Source of the DNA: Stomorhina lunata
Lineage: Eukaryota > Arthropoda > Insecta > Diptera > Rhiniidae
Assembly (NCBI GenBank): GCA_933228675.1
Contig: OW121743.1
Coordinates: 88,457,438 to 88,521,437 of the forward strand
Length of the DNA stretch: 64,000 bases
Direction: 5' to 3'
This document shows positions 48,985 to 60,525 of the stretch, one piece after another; position 1 is the stretch's first letter; every line of letters begins with the position of its first letter. The position numbers and the translations under genes were made by a program. A model generated the notes under the pieces. The model was given only the letters and a program-made list of their open reading frames with translations, was not told the origin of the DNA and did no database searches.

Positions 48985-50079
48985 AAGGGTGGTTAAATTG
49001 TAAGGGCCAATGTAGAATGTGAACCACATCTAAACGCAAAGTTTTTTTCCGAATTTTATTTGACATTTCTCTATTTCAGACTTACTCAATTTGAACCATG
49101 GAGAGATACACAATCCAACAACGTGTTAAAGTTATCCAGACTTATTATGAAAATGGGCGTTCAAATCAAAATGATCGTCCAAATGTGCGCGCAATCGCAA
49201 AAATCGTGGAAAAATTCGAGTAAACCGGGTCTGTAGAAGATGTGAGAACACCAGTGCATGCTCGTACAGCTCGTACTGTAGAAAATATTGCTGCTGTTCG
49301 CGATAGTGTGGCTGAAGAGCCGTCCACCTCAACTCGTCGTCGTGCCCAACAATTGCACCTCTCACGCTCGTCGTTGATGAACATTATGCATAAAGACTTG
49401 CATTTACACGCTTACAAGGTGCAATTGGCTCAAGAACTAAAGCCTCTTGACCATTCCAAACGTCGTGAATAGGCAGAATGGTGGCAAGAAATGGCAACAG
49501 TGGATGATCAATTTTCGAAGAAAATCATCTTCAGTGATGAGGCACATTTTCACCTCAGTGGATTCGTCAATAAACAGAATTGCCGCATTTGGGCGAATGA
49601 GAATCCAAGAGTGATTGTCGAAAAACCAATGCACCCACAAAGAGTGACTATTTGGTGCGGTTTATGGGCTGGCGGCATCATCGGGCCGTATTTTTTCCAA
49701 AATGAGGCCGGTCAGGCAGTTACTGTGAATGGTGTTCGCTATCGTGAGATGATAACGAACTTTGGAAGTTCGAATTGGAAGATATGGATGTGGACGATAT
49801 GTGGTTTTCAGCAAATTCAATGGCCGTGTTATCTCACGTAATGGCGATGTCAATTGGCCGCCAAGATCATGTGATTTGACAACGTTGGACTTTTTTCTTT
49901 GGGATTATTTGAAAGAAAAGGTGTACGTCGATAAGCCAGCAACAATTCAAGAGCTAAAGGATGAGATAATTCGGCACATTAACGGCATAGAACCTCCATT
50001 ATGCCTCAGGTTCATCGAAAATTTGGACCATTGGATGGAGGTGTGCCGCCGTGGTCGCGGCGCCCATTTGGCCGATATT
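48985..50079 (+). mobile_element. Mariner-like element lacking its 3' end (copy 3)
   Basis: The left repeat AAGGGTGGTTAAATTG follows TA. The reading frame starts at ATG 49098 (MERYTIQQRVK). Stops occur after VEKFE and KRRE. A short deletion removes CALRDFFGQF. The stretch with the second catalytic aspartate is lost between 49790 and 49815. Homology stops inside the C-terminal HLADI codons near 50079, so the right inverted repeat is absent. Confidence 0.87.
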
Positions 50080-50089
50080 ACAAACCTAT

Positions 50090-50760
50090 TTCGAGATTTA
50101 AGTAGATTTATGTCATTTTCGACGAAGGCCCTAATATGGGAGCTAGGGTCAATTGAGGATCGATTGTAACAAAATACAACAAAATATTAATCTGTGTAAA
50201 GTTTTAGTAATAAATTGCATTTATCTTTAGATTTATAAGCGTGTTTGTGCTTTTATAGGTATTTAAACTACTTTTGAAAATGTGTCTTGTATGGTCATAT
50301 ATCATATCGTCGTTGAAAATCCAAAACTACGTTTTCAAATTTTACAGGAGAAGCAAAAATTCAAATATATATATATATATATTTTTTTAAATTCATATAT
50401 TTTATTTTCATATCTTACCCCAAGTTTGATGATACGCATATTTGAATTTTGAAAATAGTGCACATGTTGATAAGCAATTTTGAATTATTGATATAAAACC
50501 GTCGTAAAAATCTAAAAATTGGTAGAGACATGTAAGACAACTTTACGAATCACAATCAATCAAAAACTCGATTTTGATTTTTTTGATGATACGCAGTTTT
50601 GGATTTTCAACGACGATATATATCATATACAATATTTTAAGGTTATCATATGCAATATTTGTGCTTAATTTTATTAAAATAGAACTGAATTTGTGGCTGT
50701 TAAGGGCCAAAAACTCTATTCCGGAAAGGGATCCCTACGGGAGGTACCCAAAATTGTAAT
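50090..50760 (-). repeat. DR1-related repeat, split by a MITE
   Basis: 50100-50300 matches 4480-4640 ('tatgggagc.agggtcaatt', 'gcatttatctttag', 'aaaatgtgtcttgtatgg') and 50640-50760 matches 4710-4800 ('tgtggctgttaagggccaaa'). The interruption is the element at 50308-50615. Confidence 0.6.
50308..50615. mobile_element. 308 bp MITE with ~25 bp inverted repeats (CGTCGTTGAAAATCCAAAAC)
   Basis: The left end CGTCGTTGAAAATCCAAAAC is mirrored exactly at the right end, both next to AT-rich flanks. The phrase 'caaattttacaggagaagca' also occurs in the intron 4 element at 8860, which suggests kinship. Confidence 0.75.
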
Positions 50761-50811
50761 CTGATTTTTGTATTCAGATAGTCTTGATGTTCTCGGCATG
50801 AAAATCCAATG

Positions 50812-51360
50812 GATGTGCCTCAGTTTTCTTAAACAGTGTAAGAGATACACCACTCAATCTGATCTCTTTACTATTTTTACCACCTGTTTATAATCATCCG
50901 AAAATAAAATACAACTCTCATACATGGGCCTGTACTTCATTGTTTTTTTTTTTTTTTGACGTTCTCGACCGATTGAAGGACAAGCCAAGTGTTCATCGAA
51001 AACTGGATCGCATTGTGGATAGTATTAAACTATTTGATTGTTACTTCTTTGGAATGTGCTCTAACGAGAGTTCAGGGAACTCGTTCCCGGAACTCTGACT
51101 TTCTTACGCAATATACGTCTATCTGATAGAGCTCATTCCTTCACATTACAGAGAAAATTCGCAAAGTTTGTATGTGGAATTCGCTTCCTGAAGAAGTCCT
51201 CCCAGTCAATTGCAAAAAAAGCAAGTTCAAATCAAATGTCCATAAACACTACTCCATCTATACCCCTCCTCTAACCTATTCTAATAGTTCCAACACAATG
51301 CATTGCATGAGTCGGGATTATACCCAGAGTGCTGGTCCTAAACCAATAAAAAAATATTAA
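50812..51360 (+). pseudogene. 3' end of the same non-LTR family (copy 3)
   Basis: CLSFLKQ-KRYTTQSD, LDRL, FGMCSN and finally MWNSLPEEVLPVN...FKSNVHKHYS can be read with frame changes. The last coding piece (51172-51360) is followed by an A-rich end AATAAAAAAATATTAA. A poly-T of about 19 near 50942 interrupts it. Confidence 0.72.
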
Positions 51361-52079
51361 CTCCACTGTATGTTCCGGTGTTTTAATTAATATTTTGGAG
51401 TTACCCGATTGTCGTTTACAATAAAATTAACAGTAAAATGTAAATATTGCCTTATAATAAAATCTAACTATAATAAAAAGATGTTGAGAAATACGTCTTG
51501 TATTAAAAATTTTGGCACGATTTTTATTGGCTTACGATAATTGATAAATGTTTATATACTTTTTTATCACGAAACAGTCTTTTTCTCTTAAAATTTTTGT
51601 ATTTACTTTTAGTGATCATTGCTATCGGTTTTGTCCAATCTTTTTACCCTCTAATAGTAGTAGATTGCTTAAAGCTTCCGTTGTCAACAAACATTTCCAA
51701 AGTTGACAGTTTTTAATGTCTGCGTCGAAGTCAAACCTAACATTTTTGCCAAAAGAAAGCTGACGAAAAAATGCGTTAGCGACGATTTTTCGTTTTTTTA
51801 TTTTATTGTTTACTTTTTTAGTTGTCATTTTTATTTTGTTATTATTATTTTCATTTATCATTTCTACTATTATTCTTGATTTTATTGTTATAATATTGTT
51901 TAGCATGTTGTTAAATTAATTTTATTTATCTATATCGTTTTTTTTTTTTGCAAAATATTTGCGATTTGCGTATTCGATTACCTTTCAGCATAATTGTGAT
52001 GCCCTACACTTACAATTAAGTGGTAAAAAGTTTTTGTTTTCAACTTGAAATAATATTGATATTTTTCTGTTGGAAATTA
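51361..52079. other. AT-rich stretch, one weak open frame
   Basis: A minus-strand open frame at 51622-51906 has an N/K-rich start and a more complex C-terminal half (FRQLSFGKNVRFDFDAD). No family was recognised, and no splice context was convincing. It is recorded as doubtful. Confidence 0.25.
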
Positions 52080-54700
52080 TTCGATTTTGTTTTTTCTATA
52101 AAAAAAATTTAAACAGAAAATTTTTTATAGAAAATATTTCTATAAAATTTTGTCTATAAAAAATTTTTAGATAAAATATTTGTCAATAGATTTTTTTTAT
52201 ATAAAAAATTTTAAGGTAAAAAAATTATCTAAAAAAAATTTTAGGTAAAAATTCTCTTTAGAAAATATTTAGTTAAAAAAAATATCTGTAGAAAAATTTT
52301 AGGTAAAAAATTTCTTTATAGAAAATTTGTCGATAAAATTTTTTTCTATTGAAAATATTTCAATAAAAGATTTTTTGATAAAAAAAAATCTATAAAAAAT
52401 ATTTCGATAACAAATTTCTCTATAGTTAATTTTTAGATTAAAAATTTTTCGACAGAAATTTTTTAGATAAAAAATTTCTCTATAGAAAATTTTTCTATAA
52501 AAAATTTCTCTATAGAAAATTTCTCGATAAAAAATTTCTCTGTAGAAAATTTTTCGATAAAAAATTTCTCTATAGAAAATTTTTCGAAAAAAAGTTTCTC
52601 TATCGAAATTTTTCAATAAAAAAGTTCTCTATAGAAATTTTTTAATTAAAAAATTTCCCTACAGAAAATTTTTCAATTAAAAAAGCTTTATGTAAAATTT
52701 TTCAATAAATATTTTCTCTATCGAGAATTTTTCGATAAAAAATTTCTCTATAGAAAATTTTTCGACACAAAATTTTTTTATAAAAATTTTTTGATACAAA
52801 ATTTCTTTGTTGAAAATTTTTCAATAAAAAATTTCTCTATAGAAAATTTTTTGATAAAAAATTTCTTTATAGAAAATTTTTCAATAAAAAATTTCTCTAT
52901 AGAAAATTTTTCGATAAAAAATTTTTCTTTAGAAAATTTTTCGATAAAAAATTTTTGTATAGAAAATTTTTCAATAAAATATTATCTATAGAAAATTTTT
53001 GAATAAAAACTTTTCTATAGAAATTTTTTCAATAAAAAATTTCTCTATAGAAATTTTTAATAAAAAATGTCTCTATAGAAAATTTTTCCCTATAGAAAAT
53101 TTTTCGATAAAAAATTTCTCTATAAAAAATTTTTCGACAAAAAATTTCTCTATAGAAAATTTTTCGAAAAAAAGTTTCTCTATAGAAAATTTTTCGAAAA
53201 AAAGTTTCTGTTTTTTTTTTCAATAAAAAATTTCTATTTAGAAATTTTTTAATTAAAAAATTTCCCTACAGAAAATTTTTCAATTAAAAATTCTTCATAT
53301 AAAATTTTTTAATAAATATTTTCTCTATCGAGAATTTTTCGATAAAAAATTTCTTTATAGAAAATTTTTCGACACAAAATTTTTTTATACAATTTTTTGA
53401 TACAAAATTTCTCTATCGAAAATTTTTCAATAAAAAATTTCTCTATAGAAAATTTTTCGATAAAAAATTTTTGTATAGAAAATTTTTCTATAAAATATTC
53501 TCTAAAGAAAATTTTTCTATAGAAATTTTTTCAATAAAAAAATTCTCTATAGAAATTTTTAATAAAAAATTTCTCTATTGAAAATTTTTCAATAAAAAAT
53601 TTCTTTATGTAAAATTTTTCAATAAAAATTATCTCTATCGAGAAGTTTTCGATAAAATTTTTCCCTATAGAAAATTTTTCGATAAAAAATTTCTCTATAG
53701 AAAATTTTTCGATAAAAAAATTCTCAATAGAAAATTTTTCGATAAAAAATTTTAATATAAAAAATTCTATATTCAAAAAGATTTCTTTATAGAAACTTTT
53801 TCGATAAAAAATTTCTCTTCAGAAAATGTTTCAATACAAATATTCTCTATAGAAAATTTTATTTTATTGTATAAATACAAAAATTTTTCAATAAAAAATT
53901 TCTTAATAGAAAATTTTTCGATAAAAAATTTCTCTATAGAAAATGGTTTTTCTACAGGAAATTTTACGATCAAAAATTTTTCTATAGAAAATTTTTCTAA
54001 ACATATTTTTCTATGGAGAATTTTTCGATTTTCTTTATAAAATTTTTCAATAGAAAATTTTTTGATAAAAATCTTAATCTGTCTCCATAGAAAGTTTTTC
54101 GATAAACAAAAATTTGCCTAAAAAAATATTTGATAAAATATTTTTCTGTTGGAAATTATTCGATTTTGATTTTTCTATAAAAAAATTTAAATAGAAAATT
54201 TTTTATAGAAAATTTTTCGATAAAAAATTTTAATATAAAAAATTCTATATTCAAAAAGATTTCTTTATAGAAACTTTTTCGATAAAAAATTTCTCTTCAG
54301 AAAATGTTTCAATACAAATATTCTCTATAGAAAATTTTATTAATTTTATTTATACAAAAATTTTTCAATAAAAAATTTCTTAATAGAAAATTTTTCGATA
54401 AAAAATTTCTCTATAGAAAATGGTTTTTCTACAGGAAATTTTTCGATCAAAATTTTTTCTATAGAAAATTTTTCTAAAAATATTTTTCTATTGAGAATTT
54501 TTCGATTTTCTTTATAAAATTACTCAATAGAAAATTTTTTGATAAAAAATCTTATCTGGAAAAATGTTGCAATAAAAAATGTCTCAAAAGGAAATTTTTC
54601 GATAAAAACCTTCCTTATATAAAATTTTTAGAAAAAAAAATTTTCTTATAGAAAATTTTTTGTTAAAAAAAATTTCTATAAAAAATTATTCTTCAAAATG
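52080..54700. repeat. AT-rich palindromic satellite, 30 bp unit
   Basis: The dominant unit joins GATAAAAAATTTCTC and TATAGAAAATTTTTC. Two longer direct duplications are visible: one with offset 607 bp ('ctctatcgagaatttttcg' at 52716 and 53323) and one with offset 478 bp ('attctatattcaaaaagatt' at 53764 and 54242). Open frames rich in F, I, N, S and E are by-products. Confidence 0.9.
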
Positions 54701-56024
54701 AATTTCGAAAAATATGTCAACAATGATATTTTCGTATTTTATAAAATTATACGGATTGAAATTGAACTAAATTAGTTTCATTTGAACTTGAACTACAATT
54801 TTTTTTTAAACATTCTTCAAGTGGTGTAGGATATCTAGTGGTCGGATTCGATTGAAAATATTTTCTTATTTGTTTAGTTTTGAATTGCGTGTGTAACGCC
54901 TTCAAAGAAGAATGCGTATCATTTCGAAGATACAATAAAAAATATATTGGATTTTGAATTTTCAATGTGAGATTGAAAATTATCTGACGCATGATAATGT
55001 TTTGATATTTTTAACTATTCTTAAAAAATCAGCATAAAAACTTTTAAAAATTTAATTTGTCTATATTTGATAAATTGATCATTACAAAACTAATGAAAAT
55101 TTTTCAATTTTAGTTATTAAAACTCATAAACAATTATCTTAAATTTCAAAAATGTTGTTTTATAAAAATTTTCTCAAAAGATAATAAATTTTATATTTAA
55201 TAACCCCCTAATTTATAAATATATTATAAAATTATCAAAGGCTTATTGTAGGAATTTTGTGGGGAAAATTTGTTAAAAAAAGTTTGCTATAGCTAAATTT
55301 TTCGTTTATGGATAAGGGGGTAAATATTCATCGGTTTCTTTTTAATTAATTGTGCTCCCCATTGTCTTCCTCCCTTGAAAAAAATTCTATTAATTTTTTA
55401 AAATAAAATCTTTTTTAATTAAGTCAAGTTCAAAATTCTTGCGGTTTATTGAAGTTGAAAAAATTCAATATTTTTATACGAATTCTGTGAATATAATATC
55501 TACTTTTTCTCTAATAAAAATATTATCTAATTTAACACTAATAATTATTTAGAATTATAATAAAGATATCAAATGATTGATTTCATTTAAAGGTTAACCC
55601 TTGAAGTGCACGAAACAATTATTTTGTGCTACAAGTAAAAAAATATTTGCTATTCTCTGGCCACAATAAAGTTTCGACTTATCACTCTCTTGTAGTTAAA
55701 TACAATTTTAAAATTTCCATATTCATGACATAAATATTAAAAACAATATTTAACAGTTGTAACCTAAATAAATGTACGAAGTTTACTAATTATGTCTTGA
55801 GTGTGTAGTAAATAATAACAAATAGAAAATGGAACTAAAAAATGTTGTGTGAGGACAAAAAATTCAATAATTATCTTTGATTCAATTTCTTAAAAAATAC
55901 GTGGTATTCCATAATGGGTTAAATTCACATTTATTCCAAACTTATAAAGTAGATGAAAAGTACTTAAAATAAAAAAGTACTTAAAATTAAACCATATTAC
56001 ACAAGACCCTCATAATAGAATGCA
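54701..56024. other. AT-rich stretch without recognised gene
   Basis: The only hint is a decayed DR1-like 3' end near 54820-54880 ('ggtgtaggatatctagtggtc'). Nothing else was seen. Confidence 0.35.
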
Positions 56025-56256
56025 CAGTGGGAAGACAGAAATATAACAGTTTATATCAGTGCCTTCCAAAATGTTTACCCTTTCAGTTCTAATTTTGGTA
56101 AAAATCGGTTCAGATCCAACTTTACAAGGGTAAGTTCTTATATATAAGACCTTACTTTGTTTTGTAAATCTTGATCCAAATAATATAGATTTCCCAAACA
56201 TCAGCTAAAAAAAAAATAAAATTTTGTATAGTTTTTTCTTTTGACCCTTCCCACTG
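56025..56256. mobile_element. Possible 232 bp MITE with CAGTGGGAAG ends
   Basis: CAGTGGGAAG at 56025-56034 is mirrored by CTTCCCACTG at 56247-56256. TA follows on the right and CA precedes on the left. CAGTG termini with TA are common in Tc1-like elements. The repeat is short, so chance is possible. Confidence 0.45.
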
Positions 56257-56734
56257 TAAAATTTTGTAATTACAAAATAGGCATCACATCCATTGAATAC
56301 ATATCAAATTCGCGAATGTGTTTTCAAACTAATAATAATATTGTTTGTCGATCGAATCATCTGTTCTACAAAACAAACCTGTAAAATTCGATTATCTTCA
56401 TAGAGACGGAAAATGTAATAATCTCATAAGTTTTGTGGAAAAATTCTAACTAAATAAAATTGTACACAATTAAAATTATTGCATTATCAAATTATTTTAA
56501 TTACATGACGGCAAAAATTAACAAAAATTATATTTAATAATTTTTAATTATACCATTACGTTTTGTACTTCACTTCTGGGGTTCTTTAGAATTTGAAATT
56601 AAATTTTTAAAAATCTGTGAAATATTTCAAAACTGTTTTAGAATGGTATAGGGGACTTAACGCTAATTTAAAGCTAAATATGCAAATATAAGCAGAAGAT
56701 TTTTTATCATTAAGAGTCTAAGGATTTGATAATT
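56257..56734. other. AT-rich stretch without recognised gene
   Basis: No feature could be supported. Confidence 0.35.
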
Positions 56735-59210
56735 TTTCCCTTTAAAAATTTTATAGAAAATTTTTTACAATAAATATTTTACAGAAAAGTTTTTACTATA
56801 AAAATTTTATAGAAAATTTTTCTCCATAAAAATTTTATAGAAAATTTTTTTAATACAAAAATTTTATAGAAATGTTTCACTTTAAAATTTGCATGCAAAT
56901 TAAAAAACTTTTTAATTAAATGTTTGATGTTCCAAAATTTTGATAAACCTTTTTAATAAAATTTTTCACTTTATAAATTTTATAGAAAATTTTTCACCAT
57001 AAAAATTTTATAGAAAATTTTTTACTATAAAAATTTTTAATTATAAAAATTTTATAGAAAAATTTTCATTATAAACAATTTATAGAAAATTTTCAATGTA
57101 AGAAATTTATAGAAAGTTTTTCACTGTAAAAATTTTATTCAAAATTTTCAACTTTAAAAATTTTACAGAAAATTTCTCACTATAAAAATTTTATAGAAAA
57201 TTTTTGTCTAAAAAAATTTTATAGAAAATGTTTAATTATAAAAATTTTATGGAAAAAAAATAAAAATTTTATAAAGAATTTTTCATTATAAAAATTTTAT
57301 GGAAATCTTTCACTATAGAAATTTTATAAAAAATTCTTCACTTTAAAAAATTTGAAGAAAATTTTTTATCATAAAAATTTTAACAGTGAAAAAATTTTGA
57401 AGAAAATTTTTCACTATAAAAATTTTCTAAAAAATTTTTCACCAAAAAAATTTTGAAAAAATTTAGAAAATTTTTTCACTCTAAAAGAAGAAAATTTTTT
57501 ATCATAAAAATTTTAACAGTGAAAAAATTTTATAGAAAATTTTTCACTATAAAAATTTTATAAAAAATTTTTCGCAAAAAAAAATTAAAAAAACATTTTT
57601 TACCATAAAAATTTCATAGAAAATTTTTCACTATAAAAATTTTATTAAAAAATTTTTTACTAAAAAAATTTTATAGAAAATTTTTTACTATCAAAATTTT
57701 ATAGAAAATTGTTAACTATAAAAATTTTTCATTATAAAAATTTTTCATTATAAAAATTTTAAAGAAAATTTTTCACTATAAACATTTTATAAAAAATGTT
57801 TCACTACAAAAATTTATAGAAACTTTTTCACTACAAAAATTTTGTAGAAAATTTTTCACTATACAAATTTTTGCTATAAAAATTTTATAGAACATTTTTC
57901 TTTACAAAAAATTTGCAGAAAGTTTTTCACTAGAAAAATTTTATAGAAATTTTTTTCTGGTGGATAAGTTTGACAGAAAAATTTTTTTTATAAAAATTTT
58001 ATAGAAAATCTTTACCTATCAAAATTTTATAGAAAATTTTCAAATATTAAAATTTTATAGAAAATTTTTCACTATAAAACATTTTCTAGAAAATTTTTAT
58101 CAATAAAAATTTTATTGAAAATGTTTCTCTATAAAAATTTTATAGAAAATTTTTCTTTACAAAAAATTGATAGAAAATTTTTCACTAGAAATTTTGGACT
58201 ATCAAAGATTTATATAAAATTTTTCGCTATAAAAATGTTATCGAAAAATTTTATAGAAAATATATTAGAAAATTGTTCTTTACAAAAATAAATTTTCATT
58301 AGAAATATTTTATAGAAAGTTTTTCACTGTAAAAATTTTATTCAAAATTTTTCACTTCAAAAATTTTACAGAAAATTTGTCACTATAAAAATTTTATAGA
58401 AAATTTTTCTCTATACAAATTTTATAGAATGTTTTTAATTATAAAAATTTTATGGAAAATTTTTTACTATAAAAATTTTATAGAAAACTTTTTATATAAA
58501 ACTTTATTTTATAAAAAATTTTTCACTATAAAAATTGTATTAAAAATTTTTCACTATGAAAATTTTATAAACAATTTTTCATTACAAAAACTTTATAGAA
58601 AGTTTTTCATTAGAAACATTTTATAGAAAATTTTTCACTGTAAAAATTTTATACAAAATTTTTCACTATAAAAATTTTTCATTATAAAAATTTTATAGAA
58701 AATTTTTCACTATAAAAATTTTATACAAAATTTTTCACTATAAAAATTTTTCATTACAAAAATGTTATAGAAAATTTGTCACTATAAAAATTTTATTAAA
58801 AATTGTTCACTATAAAAATTTTATAGAAAATTTTTCACTATAAAAATTTTATACAAAATTTTTCACTATAAAAATTTTTCATTATAAAAATTTTATAGAA
58901 AATTTTTCACTATAAAAATTTTGTATCAAAGTTTTCACTATAAAAAATTTATAGAAAATTTTTCACTATAAAAATTTTATAGAAAACATTTTACTATAAA
59001 AATTTCATAAGAAATTTTTCACTACAAAAATTTTATAGAAACTTTTTCACAACAAAAGTTTTATAACAAATATTTCACTATATGAGTTTTATGGAAAATT
59101 TTTCCCTATAAAAATTTTATAGAAAATTTTTCATTGTAAATTTTTATAGAAAATTTTTCATTGTAAAACTTTTTATAGTGAAAAAAATTTAAAGAAAATT
59201 TTTCACAAAA
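56735..59210. repeat. AT-rich palindromic satellite, 28 bp unit
   Basis: The unit is close to ACTATAAAAATTTTA followed by TAGAAAATTTTTC. Copies vary in length (14 bp half-steps occur). At about 56890-56950 a 60 bp scrap of the hammerhead element ('aattaaatgtttgatgttcc') is embedded. Confidence 0.9.
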
Positions 59211-59340
59211 AATAACAAATTAGTCGGGATGTAAATATTATTCAAAAAGAAGTGTATTTGCATTTGATCCCAAACCTGTTACATTTATTTATTAATGTAA
59301 CAGATCAATTTATTGATAAAAAGCCAAAAAATGTTTGCGG

Positions 59341-59408
59341 AGAAACCAAATTCCTCGACGCGTTTCGATGGTTGGTTAAGCCATCTCTTCAGGAGGATTA
59401 TCCCCAAT
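59341..59408 (-). ncRNA. Hammerhead ribozyme motif (type I), copy 3
   Basis: On the minus strand: stem I TCCTC (59397-59393), CTGAAGA (59392-59386; the N of CUGANGA is A), stem II GATGG/CCATC with a 9 nt loop, GAAA, CGCG stem-loop III, TC, and return strand GAGGA ending at 59352. All invariant residues and the G10.1-C11.1 pair are present. Confidence 0.85.
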
Positions 59409-59910
59409 TTAGACAGATCGGAAACCTCGCATTATTACTAAATTTACAAACATAACTATTAAGAATTATGTTCATAAACCAAAAGTAAAAGCGTAGATTA
59501 TCGACTGAACAAAAACAAACATTTTTCAGTTTTCATCTACCTTCACTTCCCACATTCTTGCTGTAGCCGTCGGCTACTATATGCAGAATGCTGTGAAGGA
59601 GGGGGGGGTAAGATGTTTTAAAATAAACAAGTTTATTTTAAAAATAAGCTGAATGCATGCAGTTTTATAAAAAAATAACAAATTAGTCGGGATGTAAATA
59701 TTATTCAAAAAGAAGTGTATTTGCATTTGATCCCAAACCTGTTACATTTATTTATTAATGTAACAGATCAATTTATTGATAAAAAGCCAAAAAATGTTTG
59801 CGTTGTTTGTTCAGTCGATAATCTACGCTTTTACTTTTGGTTTATGAACATAATTCTTAATAGTTATGTTTGTAAATTTAGTAATAATGCGAGGTTTTCG
59901 ATCTGTCTAA

Positions 59911-59980
59911 ATTGGGGATAATCCTCCTGAAGAGATGGCTTAACCAACCATCGAAACGCGTCGAGGAATTTGGTTTCTCC
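59911..59980 (+). ncRNA. Hammerhead ribozyme motif (type I), copy 4
   Basis: Stem I TCCTC is 59922-59926, CTGAAGA 59927-59933, stem II GATGG (59934-59938) pairs with CCATC (59948-59952). GAAA is 59953-59956, stem III pairs A56-T61 and C57-G60 around GC, and the cleavage base is C 59962. GAGGA (59963-59967) closes stem I. A second helix in stem I (GGGGA with TCTCC) is possible after an internal loop, which could hold the tertiary contact. Confidence 0.87.
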
Positions 59981-60076
59981 GCAAACATTTTTTGGCTTTT
60001 TATCAATAAATTGATCTGTTAAATTAATAAATAAATGTAACAGGTTTGGGATCAAATGCAAATACACTTCTTTTTG

Positions 60077-60525
60077 GAAAATTTTTCACTACAAAAATTT
60101 TCTAAAATATTTTTTCCATCAAAAAAATCTTTGGAGAAAACTTTTCACTATAAAAATTTTATAGATATAAATTAAAAAAAAAATTATAGAAAAATTTTTT
60201 TCTATAAAAATATTATTCAATATAAAAATTTTATCGAAAATTTTTACTATAAGAATTTTATGGAAAATTTTTACTGTGAAAATTTTATAGAAAATTTTTT
60301 ACTAAAAAAATTTATAGAAAATTTTTTACTATAAAAATTTTATAGAAAATTTTTAAAACAATTTTTACTATAAAAATTTTATAGAAAATTTTTCGCTACA
60401 AAAATTGTATAGAAAATTTTTCAATAGAAAAATTTTATAGAAAATTTTTCGCTATAAAAATTTTATCGAAAATTTTTACTATAGAAAATTTTTCACTACA
60501 AAAATTTTATACAAAAATGTTCAAT
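60077..60525. repeat. 28 bp AT satellite, continuation
   Basis: It has the same unit as 56735-59210, now on the right side of the hammerhead element. It is more irregular and ends at 60525. Confidence 0.85.

Larger units (their letters stand above)
59211..60076. mobile_element. Hammerhead-bearing element: inverted 274 bp arms plus direct repeat
   Basis: The arms 59243-59516 and 60076-59803 are nearly identical inverses, each with one hammerhead. Between them, 59674-59802 is a direct copy of 59211-59339 (offset 463 bp). The layout suggests one head-to-tail unit of about 463 bp followed by an inversion, as seen in Penelope-like pseudo-LTRs. It is inserted in the 28 bp satellite, which resumes at 60077. 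There is no coding region; 67-codon open frames are only repeats of the arm. Confidence 0.8.

Noticed and set aside
51622..51906. 94-codon minus-strand open frame with a more complex C-terminal half
   Set aside because: No family was recognised, the start is a low-complexity N/K run, and no exon borders were convincing.
52299..53973. Open frames rich in F, I, N, S and E or R, K, F, Y
   Set aside because: They are produced by the 30 bp satellite, whose length is a multiple of three and keeps frames open.
59252..60067. Three similar 67-68 codon open frames beginning MYLHLIPNLLHLF
   Set aside because: They are copies of the same hammerhead-element arm, including an antisense reading of the ribozyme. 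No start context or protein signature supports translation.
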